The notes: generated from the sequence alone by a model not told the origin. DNA of 64,000 bases from Phycicoccus sp. Soil802 (GCF_001429605.1 NZ_LMSS01000006.1:1-64000), one strand, 5' to 3'. Positions 1-8,113 are shown, numbered from the stretch's first letter. Made by a program: numbers and translations.

Positions 1-98
1 CATGGATCCACGAGTACAACCACCACCGACCCCACACCGCCTGCGGGAACAAGCCACCCATCACCCGCTTGACCAACCTCTCCGGTCAGTACAGCTAG
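1..98 (+). pseudogene. IS481-family transposase, C-terminal end only
   Basis: Reading from base 3, 31 codons encode the tail of a DDE/integrase-type transposase, with the typical YN-x-x-RPH motif (WIHEYNHHRPH) followed by KPPITRL, then a TAG stop at 96-98. The rest lies outside the window. The complement of bases 69-93 begins TGTACTGACCGG, and IS481-type elements usually start with TGT. The insertion sequence may therefore end at base 93, with the stop codon supplied by the flanking gene (gcTAG). The family call rests on the C-terminal motif alone. The exact IS end is inference. Confidence 0.75.
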
Positions 99-641
99 CG
101 CAGCGCCGATGAAGGTGGTGCCGAGCGCCGACAGCGCCAGAGCGAATGCTCCTGCATGCAGCTGCCAGACGAGCTGGAGCAGCGGGCTCGGCTCAGCGAG
201 CTCGCGGGCGGACAATACGACTCCGTTCCACAGAACGGCGTAGAGCGCGAAGACCGCCGCGGTAGTCGCGCCCGCGGCCACCGCGAGGCGCGACCAGTCG
301 GCGCCCGCACCCCCGCGACGCCCGACCAGCCCGTGGAGACCGCTCAGGAACACGAGCAGCAGCGGCAGGTTCAGCGCCTCTGAGCCGACCGCGATCGCGA
401 CCACGTCCCGGTTCTGCTGGTGCCAGGCGAGCACGTCCTTGATCGGGTCCCCGTAGCCGGGCGCTCCGGCCCAACCAAACATCACGTTCTGGATGACCAA
501 CGACGCTACCAACGCGATCGCCGCCGCGCCCACGACCCGCTCCCCGAACGCAGGGGTCGGGATCGGTCCCCTCGTGGCCACTGCCGCGCTCGCAGGCACA
601 TGCTGGGACTCCACAGCTTTGTCGCTTTGCGGCGATCTCAT
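94..641 (-). pseudogene. Membrane protein gene interrupted by the IS481 end
   Basis: The start is ATG at 641, with a clear ribosome site (GAAGGAG) six bases upstream. About 180 codons encode a hydrophilic N-terminus (about 35 residues), a first membrane segment (AAAIALVASLVIQNVMF), a loop with YGDPIKDVLAWHQQNRD, and three further hydrophobic stretches ending near GTTFIGAALAVL. The frame then runs into the insertion-sequence end at about base 94 and stays open to the window edge, so the natural C-terminus is missing here. The topology resembles small DUF4386-like membrane proteins, but I do not recognise the family firmly. Transposition into the 3' part of the gene is the simplest reading. Confidence 0.6.
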
Positions 642-936
642 CTCTTACTCCTTCGGGCCGTCAGCGGAACCTTGTTCACGGCCACAGCATGCGCTCGTGT
701 AGCCGCGATCAACATCGGGGATCACCCCGATCCACGCCCTGGCCTACCCTGGCGCTGCTGTGGCGCTACTAAAGGCTGACTCGGGAAACGCACTCATCTG
801 CCGCAGTCCGGGTGGTGCGTCATTCCGCGGCGTCTGCGGCGCCGCCGTGACGACCCACCAGTCTCTCTGGCAGCCGGTCATCGTTGAGACACTCGACGGC
901 CTCGGCCTCGGCCTCGGCCTCGACATCGCGCCCGTC
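642..936. other. Intergenic region with a small hairpin and a hexamer repeat
   Basis: No convincing gene is seen in these 295 bases; the short open frames have no ribosome site and read as arginine- and proline-rich sequence. It contains a 7-bp stem with a 4-base loop (ATCGGGG at 714-720, CCCCGAT at 725-731) without a U-run, and a CTCGGC hexamer repeat just before the SulP stop codon. It must hold the promoter of the interrupted membrane gene and possibly the SulP terminator; I cannot point to either. Confidence 0.4.
901..924. repeat. Tandem hexamer CTCGGC, 3 perfect copies plus CTCGAC
   Basis: Three perfect CTCGGC units (901-918) are followed by a CTCGAC variant (919-924). It lies 13 bases downstream of the stop codon of the minus-strand SulP gene. 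It may be a simple slippage repeat. Confidence 0.7.
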
Positions 937-2646
937 TCAGGACGGACCGTTCGGGCTGTGCATCACCCGGGCGGCGTGCAGGCGCGCATGCGCGATCGCG
1001 TCGGATGTTGTGGCGAACAGGTGCCTCTCGTGGGCGAGGTGGCCGTAGACGCCGAGCTCGTGCAGCACCCGCTCGTGCTGCGGCTGGACCCCCGACAACA
1101 ACACCGTCACGTGGCGCCTCTCGAGGCGGCTGATTGTGTCGGCCAGGATACTGGCGCCCGTGGCGTCGATGGCCGTCACGCGGGACATTCTGAGCACCAC
1201 GACGCGCACGGTCGTGACCTCGGCGAGCTCCAGCAGGAAGTCGTGGGCGGCAGCGAAGAAGAGTGGGCCGTCGATCCGGTAGGCGATGATGTGCTCGTCG
1301 AGCAGCCGGCGCTCCTCATCGGTGTGGTCACCCTCGTCCAGGGGGACCTCCTCCACCCGCGCCGCCCGGGCCGCCTGTTGCAGTGCGAAGAAGCCCGCCA
1401 CCACCAGGCCGACCAGCACGGCGGTGACGAGGTCGAAGATGACCGTCGCCAAGGCCGTGAGGACGAGGACGACGCAGTCTCCACGAGTGGATCGCAGGAG
1501 TGCGTGCAGGCTGGACACCTTGACCATCTGGACCGCGGTGGCAATGAGCACGCCAGCGAGTGCAGCCAGCGGGATCTGGGCGACCCAGCGGGCGGCGACG
1601 AGGATGACGAAGAGCAGTACGAGGGCGTGCGTGAGCGACGCCAGCCGGGATGTCGCGCCGGAGCGGACGTTGACGGCGGTGCGCGCGATGGCCGCCGTGG
1701 CCGGGATCCCGCCGAACAGCGGTGATGCGAGGTTGGCCAGTCCTTGGCCGAAGAGCTCGCGATTGGGGTCGTGTCGTCGCCCGACGCTCATGCCGTCGGC
1801 GACGGTGGCGGAGAGCAGGCTCTCGAGAGCTGCGAGCGCGGCGACCGCGATGGCGGGCAGGACCAGCGCGCCCAGGTCACCCACGGGCACGCCCGGCAGC
1901 GACGGCACGGGCAGGTTCGACGGGATGCTGCCGATGGGTGTGACCCGCCAGCCGAGGACGGCGTTCCCGACCGTGGCGCCGACCACCGCGATGAGCGAAC
2001 CGGGGAGCGAGGGCCGGATCCGTGACAGCAGGAGGACGACCATCCCGACACCGGCGGCCACGAGCAGCGGTGCCCACACCGGGGACCTGGCCCACTCGGC
2101 GATGGCGTGTGCGGCCACGACGAGCACCTTGTCCGCGTCGACTCGCACGCCGAGAGCGGACGGGACCTGTTGGAGGGCGATGATGACGGCGATGCCGAGG
2201 GTGAAGCCCTCGACCACCGGAATGGGCACGTACCGGATGAAGCGCCCGGCACCGACGTAGCCGAGCCCGATGAGGACTGCTCCAGCGAGCAGGCCGACCA
2301 CCAGAACCCCGTCTGCTCCGTGGGTGGCAACGATGGGGACCAGGACCACTGTCATGGCGCCGGTCGGGCCACTGACCTGGACCCGGCTCCCCCCGAACAC
2401 CGCCGCGACGGCCCCCGCGACGATGGCGGTGACCAACCCGGCACTTGCGCCCAGCCCCGAGTTGGCCCCGAAACCGAGGGCCAGCGGCAGGGCCACCAGT
2501 CCGACCATGAGGCCCGCGGTCAGGTCACGCCCCGGTCGCACACCCGACCAGTCCGCCTTGCGTGGAAGGAGCTGGCCCGACCTGGCCGAGAACTGGCGCA
2601 AGGTTGTCGTGAGAGATGCCGGCCACCCGGGGTCCGGGGCGCTCAC
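937..2646 (-). CDS. SulP (SLC26-type) anion transporter with STAS domain
   Basis: The 569-residue integral membrane protein starts at GTG 2646. Residues about 40-430 hold the SulP transport core: DLTAGLMVGLVALPLALGF is the typical first segment, and GPTGAMTVVL and IPVVEGFTLGI follow the family pattern. Residues about 455-555 form a cytoplasmic STAS domain (AIDATGASILADTI). Family members move sulfate, bicarbonate or dicarboxylates in exchange with protons or sodium; the substrate cannot be read from sequence. The start overlaps the stop of the upstream ArsR gene by four bases (GTGA), so the two are translationally coupled. This implies that uptake is controlled by that repressor. Confidence 0.9.
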   Translation of the reverse strand: MSAPDPGWPASLTTTLRQFSARSGQLLPRKADWSGVRPGRDLTAGLMVGLVALPLALGFGANSGLGASAGLVTAIVAGAVAAVFGGSRVQVSGPTGAMTVVLVPIVATHGADGVLVVGLLAGAVLIGLGYVGAGRFIRYVPIPVVEGFTLGIAVIIALQQVPSALGVRVDADKVLVVAAHAIAEWARSPVWAPLLVAAGVGMVVLLLSRIRPSLPGSLIAVVGATVGNAVLGWRVTPIGSIPSNLPVPSLPGVPVGDLGALVLPAIAVAALAALESLLSATVADGMSVGRRHDPNRELFGQGLANLASPLFGGIPATAAIARTAVNVRSGATSRLASLTHALVLLFVILVAARWVAQIPLAALAGVLIATAVQMVKVSSLHALLRSTRGDCVVLVLTALATVIFDLVTAVLVGLVVAGFFALQQAARAARVEEVPLDEGDHTDEERRLLDEHIIAYRIDGPLFFAAAHDFLLELAEVTTVRVVVLRMSRVTAIDATGASILADTISRLERRHVTVLLSGVQPQHERVLHELGVYGHLAHERHLFATTSDAIAHARLHAARVMHSPNGPS

Positions 2647-2978
2647 GGACGGGTGGACGGAGAAAGTTCGGCCTCCAGCGCGCCCTGTGACGCGATGACG
2701 CCGGAGAGGATGCGGCGAGCCGCCAGGAGCAGGTCTCGAACCTCCGGCACGCTGATTGAGTAGACGACCTCCCCAGCGCGCCGGAGAGACACGACCAGAC
2801 CCGCCCGGCGCAGGACGGCCAGCTGCTGGCTGAGGTTGCTGGGCTCGATCACGATCATCTCGAGCAGCTCGTGCACAGCGTGGTCACGCTCGGAGAGCAA
2901 TTCCAGGATGCGGATCCGCGCGGGGTGACCAAGTGTCTTGAAGAACTCTGCCTTCGCTTGGTACAGCGGAACGCTCAT
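2643..2978 (-). CDS. ArsR/SmtB-family repressor coupled to SulP gene
   Basis: This is a 111-residue winged-helix protein. FFKTLGHPARIRILELL and the recognition region EPSNLSQQLAVLRRAGLV, followed by a beta-wing (SLRRAGEVVYSI), are diagnostic of ArsR. It has no cysteine at all, so classic alpha3 or alpha5 thiolate metal sensing is not possible. The signal may be sensed in another way (histidine/acidic site, small molecule). A GAGGGG ribosome site stands nine bases before the ATG. It is the first gene of a two-gene operon with the sulfate-type transporter, and it probably represses its own AT-rich promoter region just upstream. Confidence 0.9.
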   Translation of the reverse strand: MSVPLYQAKAEFFKTLGHPARIRILELLSERDHAVHELLEMIVIEPSNLSQQLAVLRRAGLVVSLRRAGEVVYSISVPEVRDLLLAARRILSGVIASQGALEAELSPSTRP

Positions 2979-3014
2979 CGAGTTGGCCCCTCATTTCCGA
3001 TCGTCGCGAGCTGG

Positions 3015-3070
3015 CGCCTTCAGGCGTCAACATGAAGGTTACATCAATTGCTAATTTCTTCATGCAACGT
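3015..3070 (-). promoter_or_regulatory. Probable arsR-sulP promoter/operator (AT-rich island)
   Basis: This is a distinctly AT-rich patch in otherwise GC-rich DNA, 40-90 bases before the ArsR start. ATGAAG at 3032-3037 is mirrored by CTTCAT at 3058-3063, enclosing CAATTG and TAATT sequences. A second small inverted repeat (CGCCT-TC-AGGCG) lies at 3016-3027. The placement fits autoregulation by an ArsR dimer. No single -10/-35 pair is convincing, so exact sites are inference. Confidence 0.45.
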
Positions 3071-3181
3071 CGCGCCCATGCATCTGGCCACGGTGCGGAT
3101 GCGCGGCTTGAGCCGGCGACGGGTGTGGACAGCTCCTGGAGGCCGCCCCTCACAGGGGGTCGTTTCCTCAGGTCAGTTGGG

Positions 3182-3264
3182 TGCCGAAGGCGGGACTTGA
3201 ACCCGCACGCCCTTTCGAGCAGAGCATTTTGAGTGCTCCGTGTCTGCCATTCCACCACTTCGGC
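3182..3264 (-). tRNA. tRNA-Leu (anticodon CAA)
   Basis: Read on the minus strand, a 7-bp acceptor stem pairs GCCGAAG (from 3264) with CTTCGGC (ending 3183), with discriminator A at 3182. The anticodon stem GAGCA/TGCTC encloses the loop CTCAAAA, giving anticodon CAA for UUG codons. A long variable arm and a GGGTTCAAGTCCC T-arm mark a class II tRNA. CCA is not encoded; the next bases read CCC. The 3' end faces the accessory SulP/IS side of the window, the usual side for element integration. Confidence 0.95.
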
Positions 3265-3333
3265 TGTGGCCACCTCAGCGGCCTCGGAAAGGATAGCGGT
3301 GCGGTGCGCCCGGACGACAAGGCGGCACCCGGC

Positions 3334-3900
3334 TCAGAAGGGTGCGCGCCGCGTGGGGTTGGCCACGTAGAGCACGCCACACGCCAGCACCACGATCGCC
3401 GCGGCCACCACCCCAGCATCACCGACCGGGGCGTGGGCCAGCGGCGCCCACCAGCGGGCAGGCTCCCCGCGCGGGGAAAGGACGCAGGTAGCGAACAGCA
3501 GGAAGCCGTAGAGCGTCGACCCACCCTCTGAGACCAGCGCGAGGAGACCGGAAAGCCCTGCGCCCCAGCCGATCACGAAGACCAGTCGTCGGGGTGCGAG
3601 CGCGAAACCCGACACCGACTCCGCGACCGCGACCACGAGCAGGAGCTGGATCACGAACCACAGCAAGCGATACCGCGCGCCGGAACGGACGCCCAAGGCA
3701 GCTGCGGCGCGCGACCGCAGGCTCAGTGCGAAGCCGACGCAGCTGCACAGCATGGCGAGCAGGCCGACTGTGATCCCTTGGTACGACTCGCCCAGCGGGC
3801 TGGCGAGGACTGGCTGCCCGGTCACGAAGGCGAGCCCCGCGAGGCCCGTGGACAGCAGCGCCAGTCGCCAGTCGTGGTCGGCCAGCCAGCCGCGGATCAC
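3334..3900 (-). CDS. Hypothetical six-segment membrane protein, last gene of the ABC operon
   Basis: This 188-residue protein (GTG start) is mostly hydrophobic, with about six membrane segments (LALLSTGLAGLAFVTG, LLAMLCSCVGFALSL, LLWFVIQLLLVVAVAE, LVFVIGWGAGLSGLLALV and others) and a short basic tail. I recognise no family. It starts seven bases after the stop of the 408-residue membrane protein and follows an ABC ATPase and a secreted-protein gene. It is therefore likely a second membrane component of the same transporter, or an immunity/accessory protein for it. That role is inferred from context only. Confidence 0.7.
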   Translation of the reverse strand: MIRGWLADHDWRLALLSTGLAGLAFVTGQPVLASPLGESYQGITVGLLAMLCSCVGFALSLRSRAAAALGVRSGARYRLLWFVIQLLLVVAVAESVSGFALAPRRLVFVIGWGAGLSGLLALVSEGGSTLYGFLLFATCVLSPRGEPARWWAPLAHAPVGDAGVVAAAIVVLACGVLYVANPTRRAPF

Positions 3901-3907
3901 CGCGCCA

Positions 3908-5134
3908 CTACTGGTTGCTGAACGATGGTGGCACCTTGGCCAGGTCGCACTCCTGGAGCGCCGTCGCTGCCTGCGTGACCAGCGCCCGCGACTGCTCGGC
4001 TCCCTTCGCGGTGAGGAGCCGGCCGTAGGGCTCGGTGATCCGAGCGGTCAGCTGGCTCATGACGAAGGACTCGACCAGCGCCTTGCTGTAGAACCACGAG
4101 TACGGTGGCGGCTCCGGGCCGGACCACAGCCCGCACGACAATGGGGCCACCACTCCGGCCACGACGGTCTGCAGTGTCAGGGGCGCGCGGAACGTGCCGG
4201 GGTCGACCAGCCTCAGGTTGTCCAGGTGGTCCCGGCCGGGTTGCCACATGACGAAGCGGCTGGGTGAGCTCACTCCGAGCGCCCGCAGCACCGCGCCGGT
4301 CTGACCGGCCATCTCGGCGGCCCGGACCGCACGATCGCGGAACTCCGGTGGTGCACAGACGACGACCGGCGTGGCCGTGCAGGTGTCTGCGCGCTTCGGC
4401 CGGATGCCGTAGCTGTCGTCGGTCGGGAAGGTGAGCTGTCCCGCGACCAGGGCAGCGCCCAGCGCCACGAGCAGACCTGTCCGGCGCCGCGGAACGGTCA
4501 CCAGGAGAGCCACGATGAGGGCGCCGACGAACACCATCCAGACCAGTCGCATCCCGAAGTAGGCCGGGTTGGCGACAGCCCCCAGCATCGTCCCGCTCGC
4601 GGCGTACTCGGCCAGGCCGGTGGAGATCGCCCCCATCCGGTCGAGGATGAGCACCGCGGCGGTCAGCAGGGCGGCGACCACCGACCCCAGCCACGACCTC
4701 AGTACCACCCCGAGGGCGTATCCCACGACGAAGACGAGCAGCGCGCCGGCGGTCTGGGTGATCGCCGGCCACGGCGTGGCGTTGGGGATCGACGGCTCAC
4801 TCCACCAGGAGGCCACGATCACGAAGAGGTTGCCCACGGCATACAAGGCCACGACGGGGATGGCCCACGCCCCGAACGTCGCCCAGAAGTGCCGCCACCG
4901 CTGTCGGCCGGCGGGGATCAGGGTGAGGATGCCCCCGACGTCGCGCCAACCGACGACGGCCGCACCACCGGCCAGCAGGGGAAGGACGAGCACCTGGGCG
5001 ACCCCGATCGTCTCCTGTCCCCAGAGCGCGTCACCCATCCAGTCGGCGTCGCGCAGCGACAGCGTCGTCGCCATCGCGGCCAGCATCAGGCCGGTCACCA
5101 GCCACACGAGGCGTCCGCGCAGCTGCGCCCTCAT
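3908..5134 (-). CDS. ABC-transporter-associated membrane protein with large exterior domain
   Basis: In this 408-residue protein, residues 1-230 contain about six or seven membrane segments (LVWLVTGLMLAAMAT, AWAIPVVALYAVGNLFVIVA, ALLVFVVGYALGVVL, LVALGAALVAGQ). The remaining 170 residues form a hydrophilic domain with several cysteines (TCTATPVVVCAPPE, PLSCGLW, LQECDL), probably outside the cell where disulfides can form. The ATG overlaps the ATPase stop by four bases (ATGA), so the two are made together and this is the likely permease. The transported substrate is unknown. The gene for a small secreted protein upstream is a candidate partner. Confidence 0.75.
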   Translation of the reverse strand: MRAQLRGRLVWLVTGLMLAAMATTLSLRDADWMGDALWGQETIGVAQVLVLPLLAGGAAVVGWRDVGGILTLIPAGRQRWRHFWATFGAWAIPVVALYAVGNLFVIVASWWSEPSIPNATPWPAITQTAGALLVFVVGYALGVVLRSWLGSVVAALLTAAVLILDRMGAISTGLAEYAASGTMLGAVANPAYFGMRLVWMVFVGALIVALLVTVPRRRTGLLVALGAALVAGQLTFPTDDSYGIRPKRADTCTATPVVVCAPPEFRDRAVRAAEMAGQTGAVLRALGVSSPSRFVMWQPGRDHLDNLRLVDPGTFRAPLTLQTVVAGVVAPLSCGLWSGPEPPPYSWFYSKALVESFVMSQLTARITEPYGRLLTAKGAEQSRALVTQAATALQECDLAKVPPSFSNQ

Positions 5135-5874
5135 GCGCTGCGCTCCTCGGGCTCGATCAGGCCGAGGAGGAAGCTCTCGGCCGACTGGGAGGCACGACCG
5201 AGGTCGGCGCGCAGCTGGTCACCCTCGAGCGCCGCGCCGACCACGCCGGCCTGCACCGTGACCATCTGGTCGCAGAACTCGACCGATGCGGACGCCTCGT
5301 GGGTGGCGACCACGACCGGCAGCCGCCCTGCGAGCTCGCGCATCAGCTCCCAGATGCTGCGCGCCGCCCCGACGTCGAGCGAGGCGGTCGGCTCGTCGAG
5401 CAGCAGCACCGTCGGCGACCCGAGCAGGCACTGCCCCACGAGGGCCCGCTGCTGCCAGCCGCCACTGAGCTGCCGCATCGGGATGACGGCGTGCTCGACC
5501 AGCCCAGCCAGCTCCAGCGCCGACTGCACCTCGGGCTCCCGATCGCGGCGCCGGACCCCACGCAGGGCGGCGAGGTAGCGGTAGAGGTCGACCACCGACG
5601 ACGCGCTGGACAGCCGGGCGACCTGGGGCAGGACGTTCGTCCGGTCGGCGAGCTCGACCTCGCCCCGGGTGGGGCCGAGCTGCCCGGAGAGCAGCTGCAG
5701 CAGGGTCGACTTGCCCGCCCCGTTGAGGCCCACGACGGCAGTCAGCCCGGGCCGGGTGCGCCAGCCGGGGCAGGCGAGCACGAAGCTCCCGCGCCGGACC
5801 GTGACGTCCCGCAGCCGAGGACGGAGGTCACCCTCGTCGCCCTCGGCTGCGAGCCGATGGTCGGCAGTCACCAC
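5131..5874 (-). CDS. ABC transporter ATP-binding protein
   Basis: This 247-residue ATPase has Walker A GLNGAGKST (about residue 50), signature LSGGWQQR, Walker B VLLLDEPTAS and the H-loop VVVATHE. The domain resembles the drug/peptide-type exporters (CcmA-like). The start is given as GTG 5874; a second GTG lies one codon further in. It overlaps the end of the secreted-protein gene by seven bases and the permease start by four, so the four genes 6314 to 3334 read as one operon. It energises a transporter formed with the downstream membrane proteins; import or export cannot be told from sequence. Confidence 0.9.
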   Translation of the reverse strand: MVTADHRLAAEGDEGDLRPRLRDVTVRRGSFVLACPGWRTRPGLTAVVGLNGAGKSTLLQLLSGQLGPTRGEVELADRTNVLPQVARLSSASSVVDLYRYLAALRGVRRRDREPEVQSALELAGLVEHAVIPMRQLSGGWQQRALVGQCLLGSPTVLLLDEPTASLDVGAARSIWELMRELAGRLPVVVATHEASASVEFCDQMVTVQAGVVGAALEGDQLRADLGRASQSAESFLLGLIEPEERSA

Positions 5875-6314
5875 TTCTGGTTGGTCCAGGCGCTGCCCTT
5901 GCAGGCGTCGGGGCCGGCCTTGTCGTTCTGGCAGGCCTCGCCACGCAGCTCAGCGGCGTCGTACTGGGTGTTGAGGTTGCCGTTGACGAACTTGTCGACC
6001 CAGGAAGACGTGGCGTTGTCGACCCCACGGGCATCGTGCGGACCGTCGAACTGCGGGACCGTGTAGTTGTAGTGGATCTTGGCGTAGGCCGGACTACCAC
6101 CCGGTCGCGGGTCGGACGAGGTGGCGTGTCCCCCGATCACGTCGAGCCCGTAGTCGACGCCCACCGTCCCCTTGCCCTGCGCCACCAGGGTCGATCCCTC
6201 GTAGGCGTTGACGATGCCCCAGTTGTAGTAGTTGGCGAAGGCTGGTGCCGCCAGCACCGTCAGGCCGAGACCGCAGACCACCGGGACCGAGGCCCAGCGC
6301 TTGATGGATGTCAT
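5868..6314 (-). CDS. Small secreted protein, unknown family, leading an ABC operon
   Basis: The start at ATG 6314 is supported by GAGAGGGGAAACTC just upstream; a longer frame from 6392 lacks a ribosome site. The protein has 148 residues: a basic N-terminus, a hydrophobic core (VPVVCGLGLTVLAAPAFA) and a likely signal-peptidase cut after residue 27. The mature part (about 120 residues) starts NYYNWG, is rich in Tyr, Asn and Gly, and has a single cysteine pair near its end (EAC and DAC). I do not recognise the family; it is not an obvious lactococcin-972 type. Its place at the head of an ABC operon suggests a secreted peptide with its own transport or immunity genes, but no function can be assigned. 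Confidence 0.75.
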   Translation of the reverse strand: MTSIKRWASVPVVCGLGLTVLAAPAFANYYNWGIVNAYEGSTLVAQGKGTVGVDYGLDVIGGHATSSDPRPGGSPAYAKIHYNYTVPQFDGPHDARGVDNATSSWVDKFVNGNLNTQYDAAELRGEACQNDKAGPDACKGSAWTNQKW

Positions 6315-6568
6315 GAGTTTCCCCTCTCCATGGATGTGGCCACCGGGAGGCAGGCATGCCCCACCGGCAGGGACGCATCCACGAAGAGCCACGCCGCAGC
6401 CACCGACCCAGCGGCACCTGCGGGCGGCTCAGCTCACCCCTGAGACCCGCCCCGTTCGAACGCGGCCATACAACCACACCCTGCTAGGTCTGGCTAGGTT
6501 TCTTCCACAGCCTTCGACGATAAGGGGTCAGCCAAGCACCAGGAAGCAGCCAACCACCGCCGCCGGGG
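6315..6568 (-). other. Leader region between pyk and the secreted-protein operon
   Basis: No gene is supported in these 254 bases. A short direct repeat (CCTAGC-CAGA-CCTAGC on the minus strand, about 6484-6500) sits in the middle, and the ribosome site of the secreted-protein gene lies at the near end. It probably holds the pyk transcription end and the promoter of the operon; no clear hairpin with a U-run is visible. Confidence 0.35.
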
Positions 6569-8020
6569 TCAGTCGGCGAGGTCCTCGTAGGCAGGCGCCA
6601 CCTTGTTGATGGCGTCGCCCATCTTGTGCACGCGCAGCGCGTTCGTGGAGCCGGGGATGCCGGGAGGCGAACCGGCGACGATGACGACCAGGTCACCTTC
6701 CTGGGCGCGTCCGGAGGCGAGCAGCGACTTGTCGACCTGCTGGGCCATCTGGTCGGTGTGGCGGGCCATCGGCACCAGGTAGGTCTCGATGCCCCACGCC
6801 AAGGCGAGTCGCGAGCGGGTGTGCGGCTCCGGTGTGAAGGCCAGCATGGGGATCCGCGGACGGATCCGCGACATCCGCTTCGCGGTGTCGCCGGACTGGC
6901 TGAACGTGATGAGGTACTTCGCGCCGAGCAGCTCGCCGATCTCGACGGCCGCGGCCGCCACGGCTCCACCCATCGTGTGCGGCTTGGTGCCCAGCGGCCG
7001 GATCCGCTCGAGCCCGTGCTCCTCGGTGCTCTCGATGATGCGGGCCATGGTCTGCACGGCGAGGATCGGATAGGCGCCGACGCTGGTCTCCCCCGAGAGC
7101 ATCAGCGCGTCGGCACCGTCGAGCACGGCGTTCGCGGCGTCCGAGGCCTCGGCACGGGTCGGGCGCGGGTTCTCGATCATCGACTCGAGCACCTGGGTGG
7201 CGACGATGACCGGCTTGGCGTTGCGACGCGCGATCTCGATGGCTTCCTTCTGGACGATCGGCACCTCCTCGAGCGGCAGCTCGACGCCGAGGTCACCACG
7301 GGCCACCATCACGCCGTCGAACGCCTCGATGATCTCGACGAGGTTGTCGACCGCCTGGGGCTTCTCGATCTTGGCGATGACGGGCAGCCGCACCCCGACC
7401 TCGTCCATCACCGCGTGCACGTCGTCGAGGTCGGCGGCCGAGCGCACGAACGACAGGGCGATCATGTCGGCGCGCAGCCCGAGCGCCCAGCGCAGGTCTT
7501 CCTTGTCCTTCTCGGACAGCGCCGGCACGGAGACCGCGACGCCGGGGAGGTTGATCCCCTTGTTGTTGGAGACCGTGCCGCCGACGGTGACGACGCACTT
7601 CACGTCGGTCTCGCTGACGTCGGTCGCCTGCAGGCAGACCTTGCCGTCGTCGATGAGGAGCAGGTCGCCGGGGCGGACGTCGCCGGGCAGGCCCTTGTAG
7701 GTCGTGCCGACCTCGGTCACCGACCCCTCGACGTCGCGGGTGGTGATGGTGAACTCGGCGCCGTTGACGAGGTCGACCGGGCCGTCCTTGAAGCGCGCGG
7801 TGCGGATCTTGGGACCCTGTAGGTCGACCAGGACGCCGACCGCGTGACCGGTCTCGTCACTGGCCCGGCGGATCTCCTGGTAGATCTTCTCGTGGTCGGC
7901 GTACTCGCCGTGCGAGAGGTTGAGGCGGGCCACATCCATCCCCGCGTCGACGAGCTGGCGGATCCCCTCTGGGGTGGATACAGCCGGGCCCAATGTGCAG
8001 ACGATCTTGGCGCGACGCAT
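6569..8020 (-). CDS. pyk: Pyruvate kinase
   Basis: This 483-residue protein has the usual length for bacterial pyruvate kinase, which makes pyruvate and ATP from phosphoenolpyruvate and ADP in the last step of glycolysis. The N-terminal barrel (RRAKIVCTLGPA, DVARLNLSHG), the active-site metal/substrate region (NKGINLPG, VARGDLGVEL) and the signature MIENPRPTRAEASDAANAVL with ALMLSGETSVG are all intact. The C-terminal regulatory domain (about 350-480) is present. It stands alone as a transcription unit downstream of gltD. Confidence 0.97.
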   Translation of the reverse strand: MRRAKIVCTLGPAVSTPEGIRQLVDAGMDVARLNLSHGEYADHEKIYQEIRRASDETGHAVGVLVDLQGPKIRTARFKDGPVDLVNGAEFTITTRDVEGSVTEVGTTYKGLPGDVRPGDLLLIDDGKVCLQATDVSETDVKCVVTVGGTVSNNKGINLPGVAVSVPALSEKDKEDLRWALGLRADMIALSFVRSAADLDDVHAVMDEVGVRLPVIAKIEKPQAVDNLVEIIEAFDGVMVARGDLGVELPLEEVPIVQKEAIEIARRNAKPVIVATQVLESMIENPRPTRAEASDAANAVLDGADALMLSGETSVGAYPILAVQTMARIIESTEEHGLERIRPLGTKPHTMGGAVAAAAVEIGELLGAKYLITFSQSGDTAKRMSRIRPRIPMLAFTPEPHTRSRLALAWGIETYLVPMARHTDQMAQQVDKSLLASGRAQEGDLVVIVAGSPPGIPGSTNALRVHKMGDAINKVAPAYEDLAD

Positions 8021-8027
8021 GTCCTCG

Positions 8028-8033
8028 ACCCTA
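8028..8033 (-). promoter_or_regulatory. -10 box (TAGGGT) seven bases before pyk
   Basis: TAGGGT at 8033-8028 is separated by seven bases (CGAGGAC) from the pyk ATG. This would place the transcription start at or next to the ATG, a leaderless or near-leaderless mRNA. The spacer does contain AGGA, so a very short leader with a weak ribosome site is also possible. Confidence 0.45.
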
Positions 8034-8113
8034 TCGGTCGACCCACCCCGAACGTGACCCCGGTCACCCTGCGGACACCGGAGTTCCGGGTATGCCGCGT
8101 GGGGCCTTTCGGG

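Noticed and set aside
714-731. Hairpin as Rho-independent terminator
   Set aside because: The stem is only 7 bp, there is no U-run, and the position is upstream rather than downstream of the nearest gene.
744-926. Small minus-strand open frame of 60 codons before the hexamer repeat
   Set aside because: It is driven by the CTCGGC repeat (RPRPRPRP), with no ribosome site.
3032-3232. Plus-strand open frame across the ArsR promoter and tRNA
   Set aside because: It runs through the tRNA gene; the apparent peptide is the tRNA sequence read as protein.
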